Shown here: piece after piece, positions 38,202 through 49,570 of the stretch | Numbering within the stretch: position 1 is the first letter of the stretch | How the letters are laid out: each line of letters opens with the position of its first letter | Source: Amylostereum areolatum | Taxonomy: Eukaryota; Basidiomycota; Agaricomycetes; Russulales; Stereaceae | DNA: 64,000 bases | NCBI GenBank assembly: GCA_012932865.1 | Contig: SAXG01000021.1 | Location: forward strand, 682,001-746,000 | Direction of reading: 5' to 3' | The notes under the pieces: model-generated | Told to the model about the DNA's origin: nothing | Database searches by the model: none | What the model saw: only the letters and a program-made list of their open reading frames with translations | Translations under genes and position numbers: made by a program

Positions 38202-39438
38202 GGAGCTGTGATCAGATCAACTCGGGGGGGTGGCGGGGCGCTCTTGGTGTGGTGTCTGTCATATTTAAGCAAGGCCGGAGGTTGCTCGAATGGTAGATCA
38301 AGCCGGTAGCCACTGTGAAGAGCGCTTGAGATCAAGACTCGAGGGAGCGCGCATCGCTGTCAATACAGTGGATTCATATCCGAAGATATCGCCATCACCA
38401 CCGATTCTTCTGAATCCGTTACCGTTTATGTGTGTAAGGGTGCAGGCGACGCGTCCGAATCTAGCGAGGATGTGACCGAAAGTACTCTCCGATGCCGTTC
38501 GCTGTCCAGCCTGGGTGCGTGGGGATACTGACTCGTGAGCTGGGCGGAAACTGCTGGGGTTCTCCAATCCATCTATTTCGACCACGAACTGCGGAAGTTA
38601 GGGTGAGATTCCATTCAATACACACTAGGTAGGATTCGGAGTGCCGTCGGCCTTGAGCGTTGCACTTGCAGCCACACACACATTATTGGGTCCCGGGAAC
38701 CCAATCGACTGGATTACAACTGCAAGCATCGCCTCACCGCTTTGCATCTCGGATGGGATGGCACTATCATGTGCGTCGTGCGAGCAAACGCAATATGCGC
38801 TGTATCTGTGTACCGGACTCCCCACTGCGGGAGAACTCCTTCTGCTGAGATCTTGCCCTATGTAGGAAGAAGGATGGGGATTTACTGGATGAACGCAGTG
38901 AAAATGCCAGAATGCGGCCACTCGCAGGCACGGCTGTGGTCCTGTGGGAGTCAGCCAGCACCTCGCCGAGAAGGAACGATCGAAGAAGTAGAGCAACATC
39001 GGGAAATGTCTAAGGGAAAGGGCCAGTTGACAAGGTTCAGTCACTACAAGCAGGGTTCAACTTTTTTCAAGTTAGTGAACACGGCAATTGTCTGATTAGA
39101 TCAGCCCATGTACGAGTTCGGGCCGCCTCCAACTCACTGTTCCCGACGACGACCGCGGGTTTCTTCCTCTGTCCCTACTTATGCCTGCCCTCGTATGCCT
39201 GCCCTTGCAAATCTTCACACAGACAACATGGACCCCTGATGCCGAGCGTCAGTGACGGCCTGGCGCGCTGATCAAGAAAATCGGTCGGTCATTTCCGCCG
39301 GGCGTCCAGTTAATTCCATGTTCAGCTTCAGCGTTAACGCCGTGCTGCAAGTTTGGGACCGAAACTGCTGCAGTCATCCGTTTTGTGACCTTTGTGCGCA
39401 CTGAGAACGTGGAGCAAAGTTCGCACCCCCCGCCTACC
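38202..39438. other. Divergent intergenic region, no gene supported
   Basis: About 1.2 kb between the ICMT-like gene and the lipase gene. Overlapping short ORFs around 38625-39095 on both strands carry no recognisable motif. Confidence 0.35.
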
Positions 39439-40707
39439 ATGCCGTCCTCAAACTACGCTGAACAATGGATTCTCGGACCCCTCGAAACCTCCTTCTACAC
39501 ACGGCTCTACATGCCCAAGGATGTCCCAATCCGGGCTGCCATGGTATTCGTCCACGGCTACTTGGAGCATATAGGCCGATATGAAACATTTCATTCCGCA
39601 TGGGCCGCCCGCGGCGTGGCCGTCTTCGCCTACGACGAGCGAGGGTTTGGCCGGACCGCGCTCGACGAGAAGAAGAGCGCGAAGAGCGTGTATGGCCAGA
39701 CTGGTGGTGTCGTGGAACGTATGCTGGATGTTCAATGGGCGATCAAGTATACCAGAGGGAAAGTCGAGCGCGTGCCCTTGTTTCTTATGGGCCATTCGAT
39801 GGTTCGTCTGCTTAAAATCACCTTGTTCTTGCCCGAAATCTGACTGGTGTGCTCTTTCCAGGGAGGAGGTCAAGTGCTGAGCTTCGCTACGAGAACAGAA
39901 AGTCCCCCAGACAAAGAGACCGTGGCCATGTTGTCCGGCGTGATCGCCTCCAGCCCTCTAGTGCATATCACCAAACCGCCCCCGTCCGTGCTTGTGCGAT
40001 TGCTCACCATGGTCGGCAAAGTTTTCCCGAACACCGTTCTGTCAACTCCCGTACAGGACAAGGTAGGCTATCTTCTTTGCAGCCCTGTGGACCTCTTCTT
40101 CATGTTCGCGTGTGGCGTTAGGAATTATCGCATGACCCGACTATTGGCGAGGACAGTTTGAAGGACCCGTGGATAAAAGGCATAGGGACGATACGGGGTC
40201 TTACCGATATGCTCAACAGGGTGCGTTCACCTCTTCACCTCCTGGTCACGATGTCTTTTACTCAACTCCGACAATTACAGGGAGCATTGTTACTGTCACA
40301 AGGATACAAATGTTGGCCGCAGGACCTACCGGTAAGTGAGCATGTCCGGTTCATGCACGTTTCGTCCTCATGTAGTTTGAACACAGGTGTTGATGCTTCA
40401 TGGAACCAAAGACATGGTAAGTTCTTCCGCCGTTCCGATTGACGTTCTCGATTGACGTGAGTCGGACGCTTTGCAGGTCAACTCGTGTCCCTCCACCGAA
40501 AAGTTCTTCGAAGTACTTCAAGCCCCCGACAAGCAGTTGATTATCTATCCCGTGCGTCTCGTGTAGCCCGTTATCATCTGGCAAGCCTGCCTGATCATCC
40601 GTCTTTTCTTCACATAGGACATGTGGCATGATCTTATGACGGAACCAGCTGTGAAAGAGCAGTATTTCGAGGACTGTGCTTCCTGGCTTGAGGCACGTAT
40701 AGGATAG
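39439..40707 (+). CDS. Monoglyceride-lipase-like alpha/beta hydrolase
   Basis: Serine hydrolase of the Yju3/MGLL group, expected to release glycerol and fatty acid from monoacylglycerol. Exons 39439-39801, 39862-40062, 40122-40220, 40281-40331, 40387-40416 (only 30 nt), 40477-40551 and 40618-40707 give 302 codons. The oxyanion segment is VFVHGYLEHIGRY, the nucleophile elbow GHSMGGGQ straddles intron 1, the acid is in LMLHGTKDMVNSC, and the catalytic His is in DMWHDLMTEP. YDERGFGRT matches the family's DxRGxGxS strand. All phases agree. No signal peptide or membrane anchor, so likely cytosolic or lipid-droplet associated. Confidence 0.93.
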
Positions 40708-41975
40708 GTTTCAGGTATACATATCGGGGCTAGCGTGGCTTATGCCGCGGACCCACTTTCTCTGACAGGAGGACGCGGGGGCGTCTTTACGCCGCAGTAG
40801 CTTGTATCGTTGTTCTTTCAATCGTGACCAGGGTGCTTTTATGCTTAAGAAGGGCTTGAAGGCGTCGAGTTGGGTCCAAGTCGCCGCTACCCATTTGATT
40901 ATCATGATGCTCATTATCGAAATCATTAGTACGCGACCATGGGACCCCGACGAGCAGTACTTACTGGGCGCAGACGCTGTCTCCAGTTACCGAACGTGTT
41001 CGGGCTTGGAAAGAAGCTTTAGGTACCCATCGATTTTGGAGCCGCATCGTCACCGCTTGATAACCGCGCACAAAGTACTGCTAGTTGCACCGAAGTGCAC
41101 GCTGTGTAACACACGCGAATCCCCCCCTCTCGCCTTGAGGCCAACCGACGTCGATGGGCACCATCAGAACTGTACCGATGGACCGTGGAGGGCACGCGTC
41201 GGCTGAAGAGCGAGTTGATCGTCAATGCTGAGCGTTGAGCGCGAACATCAAAGCATTAATCGACGGCGCCCATCCGTAGGACCGGCGCGACCTACGTGCA
41301 TGTAGGTCCCTCCCGCGGGGAAAACTGCCCAAAACTGAAGCATCTACCGGCACGCGTCTGGTTGATGTTTGAGACCGCTTGAAACACTGGCGTTCAGACG
41401 CCCTGCAGACTGCAATCGAAGAAACAATGCTGTGCGTTCCACCCGGGCGGTTATGATCGCGTTCAGCCTGGGATTTGCGGTCCTTTTATCGCAGATCGAA
41501 TCTACTTTCATTGATGTTGGTGTGTGTGGCCGGGCTTGATGGCATGGAAGTGAAACAGTCCTTGTGGCGCATCTGCTTCGCCGACATTTCGCAAGTTGGA
41601 ATGAATACGACATGCGGGGGGTCCCGGTCACCAGATCGTGAGACGAACTCCCGGGTCACCTTTCTTGGCCCCGGCGTCTGTCCACTCCAGATTTCTAGCA
41701 CCGCCAGACCCGGACCTATCTATCTGGTCTACGACCGTGGACCTGCAGACCGGCTGCCACCTCACACTGACACATCAAGTCACTGACTGCAACCTTCTCT
41801 CGATAGTGCGCGCTATTGCCGTCGGATACTGCCCCTGTGCACCGGTCGGAGTTGTTGCCTTAATCCCATCCGTGTGCGTTTAGTATGTAAGTACTCCCTC
41901 GATCTTTCCCGATTTTCTGGGATCACTAGCGCCCCCGCCCCTTGCTCTCCAGCTATCATCCAGCCAACGCCACCG
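40708..41975. other. Intergenic, no gene supported
   Basis: Short ORFs on both strands (for example 40802-41206 plus, 41344-41631 minus) without family motifs or plausible intron chains. The final 100 bases form a pyrimidine/proline-codon-rich leader to the next gene. Confidence 0.35.
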
Positions 41976-44038
41976 ATGAGCGCGCCAACTCCCGCCCCCA
42001 GTTCCCCCGCCCCCTTGCCCCACTTCGATCTTAGGAATACGTTCGGTGCCATCTTTCTCGGGGGCACCGCGTCTGTAGGGTAACGTGCATCGTACTCGTG
42101 CTCTTCGTCCGCTAGACTTACCGTGTGCATTCTAGCATCCTTGGGATCACCGTCCTTCAAGCTTGGTTGTACTACTCCAATTACCCCGATGACCGCCGGT
42201 TCGTGAAGCTACTGGCGAGTCACCCTTCATTTCACGCCAGTATCTCGCTCACCGCTCGGTTGTTCTGTGAGTAGGTCGCGGTAGTCTGGTGCGTAATTCG
42301 ATCGTGTTTATTCGAACAATTTCCCTGAGGTTATCCCGTTTTCCCCTGCCGCCTAGCATCATCGAATTCATCCGATCATCGTTCACTGTGGCCGCGACGT
42401 ACCACTATTTGGTCACCGAATGGGGGAATCCGTTAGCGTTGAACCAAAACATATGGTGCGCGGAATATCCACTCTGGTCTACATTCCGGCCACTGGTACT
42501 GATGGGTCGCTATGTAGGACCTTGGATGTACGTGTCTATGCGCGGAATTTCTTCGTCCCGGATCGTATTACTGACTCCATGCACGTATTAGATTGTTGTG
42601 TTCATGACGGTGACTCGTTATTTACACCAAGCCTTCGTAAACGACTACTAACTATTGAACAGAATCTGGGAGAGCTCTTTGGCCATCTCTACTTCGCCTG
42701 GAGGGTGTGGATCCGTGCGTTTTTGCTGCATCTAAAGCGGGTTTCCGGTGAAGCTGATCGATGCTCTGCCCATTTTCAGTGAGCCGTGGACGGCTACGGC
42801 TCGTGTTGACTTCGTTGATCGTATGTAAAGACCTTTGAAGCCTAGTTATACCGCTATCATAATAATGTTATGCGCAGGTATTCCTCACGCTCTCCAACTT
42901 GGGTAAGCCTGTATACGGATATGCTGCCATTTACTGGCTGAACACGATCATTTTCTGCAGCAATGGGACTCGGTGCGTTCTTACTACTAGTCTGCTCCTA
43001 GTGTTCTGATCTCATATGTTTCTCCAGCTACTTGGGTCTTTAGGCACGTTCTCCATCTTTAGCGAGCAGTCCGTCCGTCTGATCCTATTACACAACAGCA
43101 TTAAGGCGTCGACTTTAACCCAGATATCTGAGGGTCCAATCACCGTAAATCTTTTACCAGCCTTTCTTGCCCTACAACTCGTTGATTCAATCGTGCATAT
43201 CAGGTTCTGTCTCCCGTGGCGCTGGGCACCGCGATTGCTACCGACATCGTTATCATGCTGTCCCTCATCTTCCTCCTCCACCGAGGGCGTACCGGCTTCT
43301 CAAAGTAATGGAGATATCCTTAAAGGTCAACTGGCTCTATACACTAACACGCGTCTCTTGTTGTCAGAACAAACCGGTTGATCAATACTCTGATCTTCTA
43401 CGCCATACAAGTTGGCTCGATTACGGCGTTCGTGGCCCTCTCCGATGCCCTCTGGGTTATGTATTAATTTTGATTATGCAGCATTACGGACGTCGTAATT
43501 CTTATCTTGGTGAGTCCGCCTCCCTAAAATGCGCTCAATGTCAATTGAGTCTTAGATGAGTTGTTCAGAACCAAATATCTTCCACTGGATTGAGCTACTT
43601 AGCCGTCTACGCCGTGGTGGGAAATCGTAAGCCTCGTTCGAAACCGACATTGCGTGACCGTCGTACTTACCACCTTCCCGCCAAGTTTACGCAAACGCAC
43701 TACTTGCAAGGTCGTCATTCTCTAGCTGCAGATTATGCCTTTTGATCTAAAAGCTGACATACATCCTTCGCACTAGCCTGAACGCCAGATCTTCTCTAAG
43801 GAGTAGAGAGGCCGTGAGCACAGAACTGTCGACGATGCACACCGCCTCCATGCAAGGTGGCTTCCGCGTCAGTGGTCTGGTCCACCTGTCCTTTTCTCTG
43901 CTGACACGAACCTCCAGTCGCGCAACACTGACAGTTCTGGTGCGACCAGCAAAGAAACAGGGAGAAGTCGCACATATCACTTGTCCACATCGCTGCGTCG
44001 GGGCACCCCCGCCGGCACGCAAGCTTCCACTGTACTAG
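41976..44038 (+). CDS. DUF6534-like multi-pass membrane protein (central exons unresolved)
   Basis: Agaricomycete-specific family of seven-helix-like membrane proteins of unknown function. The N-terminal exons join well: 41976-42079, 42136-42270, from 42357. They read LRNTFGAIFLGGTASVG, ILGITVLQAWLYYSNYPDDR, and TYHYLVTEWGNPLALNQNIW. The C-terminal half also fits: 43204-43304 (VALGTAIATDIVIML, FLLHRGRTGFSK), then from 43368 (TNRLINTLIFYAIQVGSITA), 43569-43626 (STGLSYLAVYAVVGN), 43686-43710 and 43777-44038 (LYANALLASLNARSSLRS). A cytosolic Ser/Thr/Arg tail ends the protein. Between 42450 and 43200 I could not join exons cleanly, and in-frame stops follow DALW near 43455-43470. The gene may be damaged there or have introns I misplaced. 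Confidence 0.65.
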
Positions 44039-44937
44039 AACAAGACGAAGAGGTGCGATCCCACCTTATGTTCCCCTTCGGCCTCCCCCTTTCTCCTTCA
44101 GTACCAGCGACCATTGAGGTGGAAGTAAATGACTAAATGGATTGTCAGGCCAAGCGTCCTGTATATGTCCAGATGGATCCATCCCTCGACGAACCTGTGT
44201 ACGCGACCAGGGGGCCGAAAACGGTAAGCGCCAAGTGCGGTCTCATTCGATTATTCGACGGCGTTGACCTTCATTGGTATTCCAGCCCGACGAAGATTCC
44301 TCGCCTGTCTGAACCCGTTCGCAGTTATACCCTCTATCCCCGAGTCTACGTTGAAAATTCGCGAAGACGCGCATCGCCTATTTATCGACAAAAGTCCTTC
44401 CTTAGTGACAGTGGACTGACTTGTAAATCTGTATTGTTGCTTGAATCTACCACTGTAGCATAACGATGTAGCCTTGTCAAGGGTGAGTCCACTAGCTTAG
44501 GTCGTACGAAGGGTCAGGAACGTGCGCGGTACCCGCTCCTGGATACGGTGGAGGTACATAGATCCTGAGCTTGTGAAGGTTGACGGAGTATTTCGTCTGC
44601 CTCGGGGAGACTATGGAGGTGCCAATTGCAGTGTGGAAGGGTTGAACTTGTAGTGCCGTTGTCAGTACGTTGTCCGCCCACTGCACGCCACGTGAGCCGA
44701 AGGCACGCCGATATCGAACCAGAACGGAACCGTCGAGAGAACTTTGCTCTTCATCGCCATTCGCAAGCCATTCGCCCTTGTTTCGAAACTTGCCGGAACC
44801 TCGCCTCACCTCGCTTGTGTACCCGATTTTTCAACCATGTGTGTATCTCCACTATATGTGCAAAAATGGCGCTCTGACTCGAGGCTCATCTTTGCTGGCA
44901 GACAGACACCCGATTTTCCTCTGCCACAGTTTCCCTC
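44039..44937. other. Intergenic, no gene supported
   Basis: Short ORFs (44137-44463 plus, 44492-44809 minus) without recognisable motifs. Leader of the next F-box gene near 44880-44937. Confidence 0.35.
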
Positions 44938-46517
44938 ATGAGCAATCTACCCATAGAAATCCTCGTAGACATCTTCGCTCGACTTCCGTCGAAGCCCCAC
45001 CGCAACGTTCGAAGGCACCTCCCGCTCGTCGTGGTCTCGCACGTCTGCAGGTATTGGCGAAGAATTGCATTGGGAACCCCGGGATTATGGACTCACATCC
45101 CTCTCACGCATGGTCCGGAGTGGGCCGCAGAAGCGTTGAAACGCTCAAAGCCCTTCCCAATCAATCTCAACCTCCAGTTGCAATCCTTCGAGCAACCGTC
45201 CTACTCGAAAGCGGCACGCGCGGTTATATTCCAACATCCCAACCTCAAAACCTTCCGACTTTCCGACGAGTCATCCGACCTTTCCAATGAGCTCGCGTTC
45301 GAAGCTCGGTCTGCGGCTCTACAAGCCCTTGCCTCCCGTGCACAGCCATTCTTAGAAGCGTTTGAGGTCTACCTCGAGGACGATGAAGACCCCGAAGGAC
45401 TGGAAACTCCTCCTAAAAAACATGGCCTCAAGCCATCTACGAAAACTCTCGGCCTGCAACTGCCCTTTCCTTCCCAAATGTCCTCTCCTCCGTCTTCCTT
45501 CCCTAACCCATCTCGACATCACACACTCCTGTGGCGCCTGGCTCACAGTTGACGACCTCTTGGATGATTTATCGGAGTTGAAGTCGCTCGAATGGCTATC
45601 ATTGTCAACCGACTACGATTCACAGCATAATCAACCAGTCCGTCCCCTCTCCGCGCGGTGAACGTTCAATCCACCTCCCGCACTTGGCGTTCCTACGTCT
45701 CTCGGACGTATTTCCCGTCATCGACGCTGTTGTTTGGAGCACATCCTTTCCGTCCACCGCACAGATAGAGCTATACGCCCGCAACGATGAGGAATCGGTA
45801 ATCCCTTTCGACACGTCCAGATTGGGAGGCGCTCTTCTCAACCACTTTGCGGAAGCCGCTGCCGCAGGTGACGCATTCCAATCCGCGAATGTAGACATAT
45901 ATCGCAGCGACAAGCCATTTGTCTTCGTTTCCCTCGTTGTCTCCCGACCTCGGGCAGCCTCAGCAATAAACGCCCCATCGCTTCCCAGCCGCACGGTGGT
46001 TGAAATCGAATGTGCAACTCAAGTGTCAAATCCCGTTATTTCGCTCTTCACCCATATCGCGCAACTTCCCGTCTTTCGAGACGTCCAATCGGTCGAAGTG
46101 GTGACCCGGTTCGAACAGGAGGCCTGGTCCCATCCTCAGGAGATGGAGACACTCTGGCAGCCGCTTTTTGCCACGCTCACCCGTCTCTCTCCGGAGTTTC
46201 ACATTCACGGACCAGGTGCCCACGCCCTCGTCTCCGCGATGAACAACCCCGCCCTCGGATCCCAATTTGCCTCTCTTCGAACCCTCTATATCACGTCCGT
46301 CGATTTTGCCACGGGCCTACAAACCGCGCAGTCTTTTTTCTCCGCGCTGTTGGTCGGGCTAGAGAAGAAAGCGCAGGACGGCCATTCGCTCCCTCATCTG
46401 GTCATCCAAGACTGCCACGTCTCGGTCGAAATGGTCGGCATTCTGACGCGGTATCTCGGTGGCGAGAGCGCGGTTCGGTGGGATGGTCACCAGGAGGGAA
46501 TGCACCCTGCTGATTAA
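44938..46517 (+). pseudogene. F-box-like protein with two frame shifts
   Basis: Agaricomycete F-box/LRR-like protein, putative SCF substrate receptor. ATG at 44938 opens the F-box: LPIEILVDIFARLPSK, VSHVCRYWRRIALGTPGLWT. Leucine-rich segments follow: HLRKLSACNCPFLPKCPLL, LTHLDITHS, LAFLRLSDVFPVIDA, LRTLYITSVDF, to a stop at 46517. The frame advances by one base at a run of six A (45415-45420), where five A would read PPKNMASS, and again at about 45640-45660. As written the protein stops at 45552. Everything after 45684 is a clean 277-codon frame, so the damage is limited to two sites. Either recent inactivation or two base-insertion errors. Confidence 0.72.
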
Positions 46518-47541
46518 ACCGGCAGAAACACGGTACCGCGGTCTCGTGTCGGACAAATCCTATTTGCAGCGTGCCCGATGGTATAAGTAAGTGCGAAAGG
46601 GTCGCGGGGGTACCGCGCCGTTGACGGGCGACAGGGAGTGCGGGAGTCCGAAACCGAAGTGACATGCCGCTGGCATATACTTACGTGGAGCAAAGTGTGC
46701 TGGTGCTATATGCAAATGTGGATATGTGTTCGTGTGTCCAAACGCGGTGTATATCCACAAATGAGAGGGTTGTAATCCGGTTTTCTTCCTTTTTCCCGAC
46801 TGATCTCAAGCACAGCTCTATTTTCTTTGAAATTCAATGGATCATCAGAAGCATCGCATCATGGAGAGGATGAGTTCAAGATGAGTTGGCGTACTAGGAT
46901 CAAGTTCAATTGAATGTCAGGATGTTCGCCACATCCCCCGTCCGAAAATAAGCCGCGTGTGTGTAATTGTCCCCTAAATGGACCAACCTCTTCTACGCCA
47001 CTTTTGGGTCAATCCCCTTGAGGCTGATATCATTCAAGGTCGATGGAGCGTCTCTGTGGCATCTCTACGTGCAACGTCACCAAAGCTACTAGGTTCCGAA
47101 CGCTATGGGATTTACTGCTCGCATGTCCAGACGTCTGGAAGCCGGCAAGCCCGGATTCGAATCCCTTTCCCTCTGCCTCCTGGTTGCCTCCATGCGTTGT
47201 CCATACGTCCTCGCCGCTGGGAGCAACACTATCTTGATATCAGTCATCGAAACTGTCGGATACTACGCATTCCCGTGGTGTTGTTATCCTGATGCTCCTC
47301 TGGATACTTATTTTCGTGCACATCATGCGAGTATTTGACCCACCTCCATCTTTCAGCGTTTGCACCAACACCCCCCCTCACCTCAGACATGAGCTTACCC
47401 GCACCCTAGTGATCCCGTCCCCCTTCCTCACTTGAACCTCGCGCAGCCAAGCGGACAGCGGTCACCCCCGACCCCACATCCTACTCCCCCCTTCAGCTGG
47501 CCACCCACCCACCCAAGCCGCACTCGTCTGCCAGTGTACAA
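46518..47541. other. Intergenic with a possible F-box/LRR relic
   Basis: Around 46978-47340 short plus-strand ORFs read leucine-rich fragments in shifting frames (LWDLLLACPDVW). This could be a relic of another F-box/LRR gene, but I cannot support it. Nothing else recognised. Confidence 0.25.
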
Positions 47542-48097
47542 GTGGCAGGACAACATCTGCACCGGTATCAGGAAGTCAATGCCGTGCCGCCTATGGCGAG
47601 CACGTCGTCCCATCACATGCCCCTTGAGGGCCATTCGACCGTAGAGCACGGCTCTGTCGAATCTGGGTTGGGCCCCTGCGGGCGCTCATACCCCCACACC
47701 GATCAGATCATTAGAAAGCGAGCAGGAGGAGGACCCCGAGCAGCACACTTTCCAAGGGAGTCTTGTCGAGGGGTTGGTCGAGCAAGAGCAGGAGCAACCG
47801 ACCATCCAGGAGCCCGCGAACGAGGACAACGACGAGACGCCGCCCTGTCCCGTGTGCGGTAAAACATACGGCAGGAGCGAGGACCTGGTGCGCCATATCG
47901 AAACCAAAGGGGGGACGCGCGCACGGCACGTACCGCGAGGAGACCGGCATGATGCATCGCAGCCGTTAGGTGGGCATGCCGCGTCGACTCGTCGAGGGCT
48001 GCCCGTTGCAAAGCATGCGCAAGTCCGGCGCGAAACGCCACTTGCGTGGACCAGCATGGAGACCCCGATTTGTTCGTTCGGCTGGAGGCTGGAGTAG
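47542..48097 (+). CDS. Possible C2H2 zinc-finger fragment
   Basis: Low-confidence gene. The frame ending at 48097 contains an acidic Glu/Gln-rich stretch followed by CPVCGKTYGRSEDLVRHIET (finger at about 47846-47910), which has the Cys-x2-Cys and first His spacing of a C2H2 finger. The second His is missing at the usual spacing. A run of six G lies at 47909-47914, where an indel could have removed it. The upstream frame (MASTSSHHMPLEGHS at 47596, in the frame opening at 47542) is one base out of register with the finger frame. It could be a decayed transcription factor or a chance reading. Confidence 0.25.
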
Positions 48098-49570
48098 AGG
48101 TCAGCCTTGGGTCAGCCGTAAGCCAACCCAGGTTTGCGGCGCGGAAAGGAGTGGGGGTGGGCGGATGAAGACCAATTGCAACGGGGTCCGATGGGACGGG
48201 TTTTATACGCGACGGTGCCCAGCGCGGCTGTACCGTTGTAGTAGGTACTCTCGATGGTATCCGCCTTGCTCACGGACCTCTCGTAACATGGACGCGAACT
48301 GTTGCTGGAGCTGTGTATAGTCGTGTGTGCACGGACGCAATGAAGGAGGAGGTGGTTCTGATTGAAGATCGTGTCGATCGCTCGGGCACAACCCTAACAT
48401 AGGGTTCGACGTCCAACAAATCTCAAGGCCGTCGCTTTCATCTCGTCCAGATCTCGCTTTTGGCCTTCTGGACTTTTACATGGCCGTACTCCAGAGCACG
48501 TAAGTGCATCCCGCCGACCTTCCACAAAAAAGGGATTGCATTGCATTGCGAAAGCGTTGGGAACACTGCGACACACACGAATAGACTACTTACGAGGGAG
48601 GGAGGGGGGGGAGAAGATGAAGCGGGAGCGTCAGGGGCCTACTAAAAGTACACGTTTGAACGCGTTCGAGCCGCGGGAGGGCAAGGCATGGTACTACTGT
48701 GAGGTGGGATGCATAACGGCAGCGGCGGAGCGGCGGCGGGGCGCGTGCGGGACGAGGGAGGGACGGAGAACCGGGGACGGTACGGTGGAGGATGGAGGGC
48801 AGAGGCGGACGGGTAGAGGGGGGACGTGCGGGGATCCAGGAGAACTATATGCGCGGCGGGGGGCAGTCAGCTCTATGCCGAAACGCATTCCGTCGCGCGC
48901 AAGAAGGGCTGGGACCGGTCAGTGTATCAGTAAAAACGGACGTATAAGTAAACTTGGAGGCGCGACGCCGCCGATAATTAGTAGGGATGGGGAGGGGGGC
49001 GGACGGTATGTACGCGGAGGAGGGAGGGCGGCGAGAGCAATGTACAACGGAGGATCCGCGGGACGGGGGGGCCTGGTATCGAGAATGTAAAAGTCATCAA
49101 CGAGGGCCCAGGAGGAGAGGAAGGGTGGGGGGGAGGGTCAACGACCGGGCGCTTTGGCAAGAACGAGAAGCGGATGGGCAGACGGAAACGCGTGCAAGAA
49201 TGTCGATGCGTGGAGTTCGTGCGAAGGAAGGGAGACGGGCGGGGGGAGGGTCATGTTCGTGATGCGTTTGCTTGCGATTGCGGAACGAGAAACGAGAATG
49301 CGGTGGGGGGGATGGATGGTATGGGGCGAAAATGGTATGGTACGGGAAAAGTGCTATGGGACCGGGAGAATGCGAATGCGAATGCGGGGGGGGGGATATA
49401 AAATGCAGCGTGAGGACTCAGGCGGGATCGGGAGGCTGGGCAAGATATCTGAAGCACCGTGCGTGGGGAGGGAGAACGTATGCGGCAACGCGTCGTCGTG
49501 ACGGGAGAAACGGAGAAGAGAAACGGAACCAGGGAACAGCCACGCGTCGAGGGAAGAAAACAAGGGACCC
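48098..49570. other. Purine-rich plus strand, no gene supported
   Basis: From about 48590 to 49460 the plus strand is strongly G/A-biased with almost no pyrimidine runs; translations in all frames are low-complexity. It lies just downstream of the minus-strand gene at 49571-51332. Confidence 0.4.

Noticed and set aside
34284..40707. Secondary-metabolite cluster (P450, methyltransferase-like, hydrolase, MFS)
   Set aside because: No backbone synthase or terpene cyclase is in the window, the methyltransferase is ICMT-like, and the P450 is dead.
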